Below, in pieces: positions 61,678 through 64,000 of a stretch of 64,000 bases of DNA (position 1 is the stretch's first letter; each line of letters starts with the position of its first letter). The notes under the pieces are model-generated. The model saw only the letters and a list, made by a program, of their open reading frames with translations. It made no database searches and was not told where the DNA came from. The stretch is taken from the NCBI GenBank assembly GCA_016795365.1, contig JAEUHN010000017.1:248001-312000 (forward strand), written 5' to 3'. Both the position numbers and the translations under genes were made by a program. The DNA comes from Verrucomicrobiaceae bacterium. Lineage in GTDB: Bacteria; Verrucomicrobiota; Verrucomicrobiia; Verrucomicrobiales; Verrucomicrobiaceae.

Positions 61678-63000
61678 TCAATCCTCGTGTGTGCCTCGTG
61701 CAGACACGAGGATTTTTTTTGGCCCATGATTGGCCGCCCCGAGGATGCCGGCGGCTTTGTGAAGAGTCTCTACATACTCTTGCTCCGGCACCGAATCGGC
61801 GACGATGCCAGCCCCCGCGTGAAAGGTAATCACTTGATCTTGAAGAACGGCGGTGCGGATGACGATATTGAACTGGCTCTCTCCATTGAAGCCAAAATAG
61901 CCGATGGCTCCGGTGTAGAGGCCGCGGGGATGCTTCTCGAGTTCGGCAATGATCTCGAGAGCCCGCTTCTTCGGAGCACCGCTGATCGATCCGCCGGGGA
62001 AGCAGGCCTTGAAGGCGGAGGTGTGATCGACGTCGGGGCGGAGCGTTCCACGGACGGTGGACACAAGGTGGAAGACTTGGGCAAAGCTTTCCACGGAGGC
62101 AAGCTCGGGCACGTGCACGCTTCCAAATTCGCACACCTGGCCCAGATCGTTCCGCTCAAGGTCGGTGATCATGAGCAACTCGGCTTGCTCCTTGACCGAG
62201 GCGGCGAGAGCGCGGGCTGATGCCTGGTCTTGAGCTGCATTGGAGGGAAATCGGGGACGAGTGCCTTTGATGGGGCGGGTTTCAATTTGCCGCCCGCTCA
62301 TGCGCAGGAAGCACTCGGGCGACGACGAAAAAACGTCTGTGCCATCAAGGCTGAGGAATGCCGCAAAGGGGGCAGGGGAGGACTGCTGGAGACTGTGATA
62401 GAAGGCGAGAGGATCTGATCTCTCGGGCCACTGGGCTCGCCATGGGTGGGCAAGGTTGACTTGGTAGATGTCGCCCGCAGCGATGTAGGCCTGAGCGCTT
62501 TCGACGGCAGCGATAAAGACATCACGTTGCACTAGTGGCTCAAAGTGAAGCCGAGGAGCCGACGCGTGCTTTCGGGGGGCGCAATGAGTGCTCAATTGAC
62601 CCAACTCCATCCAGGTCTGTTTGGCGTGATCGAAAACCAGCACCTCGGGGTAAACGCCGAAACAGAACGAGCCATCGAATCCCACCCATCCAAACAAGCC
62701 GCCCGCAGGGGCGCCTTGAGGCCCAGGGATGGCGACGGAGTGGGCAGACACTTCGTTTGCGACGCGCTGCCAGTCGGTGGCAATGTTTCCGCGAATCACC
62801 TGGCGAGGAGCGGCCGTGACCATCGAGTGGCCTCCTTGTCGGGTGGAAGTGGCTGTTTCGAGCAAGACTAGACCGGGAAGATGGGAGAGTTCACAAGCCA
62901 GCTGAAACGGTGACCGTTCCGCAGGCATGGGTCTCCAGCCACAGGTTCTGGGGAAGGAGACAGGATTCACTTCAGCACAAGTCGGTTGCAGGATTGACAC
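61678..63000 (-). CDS. pabB: Aminodeoxychorismate synthase component I (PabB)
   Basis: This 440-residue chorismate-binding enzyme has P243-I-K-G-T (the PabB form; TrpE has PIAGT), MITDLERNDLGQVCEFGSVH, FPGGSISGAPKKRALEIIAE and GLYTGAIGYFGFNGE. It makes aminodeoxychorismate for folate, with the PabA amidotransferase expected elsewhere. The final ~14 residues are encoded within the HU terminator. No pabA or pabC is visible here. Confidence 0.93.
   Translation of the reverse strand: MSILQPTCAEVNPVSFPRTCGWRPMPAERSPFQLACELSHLPGLVLLETATSTRQGGHSMVTAAPRQVIRGNIATDWQRVANEVSAHSVAIPGPQGAPAGGLFGWVGFDGSFCFGVYPEVLVFDHAKQTWMELGQLSTHCAPRKHASAPRLHFEPLVQRDVFIAAVESAQAYIAAGDIYQVNLAHPWRAQWPERSDPLAFYHSLQQSSPAPFAAFLSLDGTDVFSSSPECFLRMSGRQIETRPIKGTRPRFPSNAAQDQASARALAASVKEQAELLMITDLERNDLGQVCEFGSVHVPELASVESFAQVFHLVSTVRGTLRPDVDHTSAFKACFPGGSISGAPKKRALEIIAELEKHPRGLYTGAIGYFGFNGESQFNIVIRTAVLQDQVITFHAGAGIVADSVPEQEYVETLHKAAGILGAANHGPKKILVSARGTHED
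61681..61720 (+). terminator. Terminator of the HU gene, inside the pabB end
   Basis: ATCCTCGTGT (61681-61690) and ACACGAGGAT (61704-61713) form a 10-base stem with a 13-base loop, followed by a run of eight T (61713-61720). It ends HU transcription from the left. It overlaps the last ~14 codons of the convergent pabB gene. Confidence 0.85.
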
Positions 63001-63020
63001 TAAAACGCGCGGACCCTACC

Positions 63021-64000
63021 ATGGGCCGCCGTCGCTTCAACGTTATGGCAGAAACTAAAGCCATTCTCGGAACAGAACGCAGCGCGGCCGCCTCGGTCGC
63101 GCTGGTCGTTTTGTGCGCCCTGGGGCTGGTCCAGCTGGGCACCTTGATTCAGTCTGGGTGGGCTCGTTTTCGTAGCGCACCAGAGGTCTCAAGGGCTGCC
63201 CCCGCAGCCGTGAAGGCAACGGTGGCAGCTGCGCCAGCTATTCCACCCGTTCAGCCAATTGCACAGGCTGCCGTGGTGCCCTCGACTTCATCGTCGGCTG
63301 CCGGTCTGCCGCCTTTGCCTGACATCTCAGCGGTAGCGAAATCGGGGCTTCCGCCGCTGCCATCGCTAGCAGCGGACGGTTTGCCGCCTTTGCCAGTTCT
63401 GCCGGGTCAGACGTCGGAACCCTCGACAGCTTCCGCTTCACTACCCGCGCCTCGTCCGTCGATGCCCCTGCAATCTCCGAAGCCCATAGCGACCAGTTCG
63501 CCACCTCCGTCGGCCAGCATCCCAAAGACGGGCAATGCGCAGGTGGATGAATTGATTGAGGTCGCGGCCCAATCGCGAGAGCTGAACGATGCGGAAGGTG
63601 CTTTGAAGGCTCTGGATCGTGCGGACTTGATCATGCCCGATCATCCGACCGTGCTCCGGGAGAAGGCTCTGACGCTGGGCAAGTTGGGCCAGGCAGGCAA
63701 GGCGAAAGAGCTGTGGGATCGCATCTCACGGCTGGGGCCGGGTGCCGGGGCCTCGATCGTGGAAGCGCGCACGTCTTTCAGTGATGGCGCCGGTTTGCCT
63801 CCAGCCACTCCTGCAGGGCCTCTAGACAATGCTTTCGCCTCTCTTTCCGGAGGTGCCGCTCAGCCACCCGCGGGGCCGCTGAGCCTGGGGGCTTGCGCTG
63901 TTCGGCCTGATCCTGCTGTGGCTCGCGGGCAGAAGATGATTCTCACCATGCCGGTGCGGTCCAGCCCTGGAGCACAGATCGGTGTGGATGATTGGAACCT
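63021..64000 (+). CDS. Proline-rich membrane protein with TPR segment, 3' end beyond window
   Basis: The frame is open from ATG 63021 to the window edge (326 codons); an ATG at 63045 is an alternative start. A hydrophobic helix (SVALVVLCALGLVQLGTLI) near residue 25 is followed by a Pro/Ala/Ser-rich stretch with three GLPPLP repeats, then a TPR-like pair (VAAQSRELNDAEGALKALDR, HPTVLREKALTLGKLGQAGK). The beginning of another domain follows (GQKMILTMPVRSSPGAQIGV). The visible part has no family match; it may be an envelope scaffold. Confidence 0.8.
   Translation, partial: MGRRRFNVMAETKAILGTERSAAASVALVVLCALGLVQLGTLIQSGWARFRSAPEVSRAAPAAVKATVAAAPAIPPVQPIAQAAVVPSTSSSAAGLPPLPDISAVAKSGLPPLPSLAADGLPPLPVLPGQTSEPSTASASLPAPRPSMPLQSPKPIATSSPPPSASIPKTGNAQVDELIEVAAQSRELNDAEGALKALDRADLIMPDHPTVLREKALTLGKLGQAGKAKELWDRISRLGPGAGASIVEARTSFSDGAGLPPATPAGPLDNAFASLSGGAAQPPAGPLSLGACAVRPDPAVARGQKMILTMPVRSSPGAQIGVDDWN

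Overview
The window is about 60% G+C, densely coded on both strands, and carries about 58 protein genes and one tRNA. It has no phage, insertion sequence, CRISPR array or rRNA. The host is most likely a member of the Verrucomicrobiota, possibly Prosthecobacter/Verrucomicrobium-like. The best evidence is a 50-residue protein at 59107-59259 that matches the small basic protein family confined to the Chlamydiae/Verrucomicrobia/Planctomycetes group. Other support is two secreted sulfatases, SHD1-like domains, an ECF sigma factor beside a Ser/Thr kinase, and very large secreted TPR and Ig-like proteins. Few genes have a strong Shine-Dalgarno sequence. The family assignments were made by reading the sequence; no database search was run.

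Layout. 1-5743: cbb3 oxidase maturation genes (ccoG end, FixH-like protein, TauE/SafE-like membrane protein, ccoI), interrupted by a secreted sulfatase. 5777-8555: VanZ-like protein, a 2-hydroxyacid dehydrogenase, ThrH, a cupin and a DUF2007/zinc-ribbon protein. 8552-11516: envelope thiol and redox genes (double redoxin, TPR protein, rhodanese, DUF1573). 11617-13020: an LsrF-like thiolase with a clear terminator, and a secreted YHS-like protein. 13180-17473: a minus-strand run of an Lrp-family regulator, aminotransferase, CPBP protease and phospholipase-D/cardiolipin synthase, with a Blc lipocalin. 17558-26323: one gene for a 2921-residue secreted TPR protein. 26333-28507: zinc uptake (ZnuA-like binding protein and a His/Glu-rich outer-membrane protein) behind a candidate Zur operator. 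28648-28724: tRNA-Pro(CGG). 28876-30981: TerC and an M50 protease with CBS domains. 31071-34116: two SHD1-type secreted proteins, one fused to a heparinase-like domain. 34231-39486: purT and a large propeller/Ig protein. 39609-43997: divergent ECF sigma factor and transmembrane kinase.

44161-48184 is a run of seven unrecognised small lipoprotein, membrane and soluble genes that read as lower in G+C and look like an acquired island. 48294-53431 holds a glycoside-hydrolase-like protein, a DUF4412 protein, a thermonuclease, a DUF1460 hydrolase, a 45-residue membrane protein and a second sulfatase. 53527-56806 looks like a catabolic operon (small protein, MFS transporter, DapA-like aldolase/lyase, amidohydrolase). 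A REP-like inverted-repeat element fills the only long intergenic gap (56807-57151). The window ends with a lipid kinase, a pseudouridine synthase, the small basic protein, a NUDIX hydrolase, a gamma-carbonic-anhydrase-like protein, HU, pabB, and a proline-rich membrane protein that runs off the right edge.

There is no single obvious new defence or mobile system. The best leads are the giant TPR protein, the zinc locus with its operator, the sigma/kinase pair next to the low-G+C island, and the REPIN-like element.
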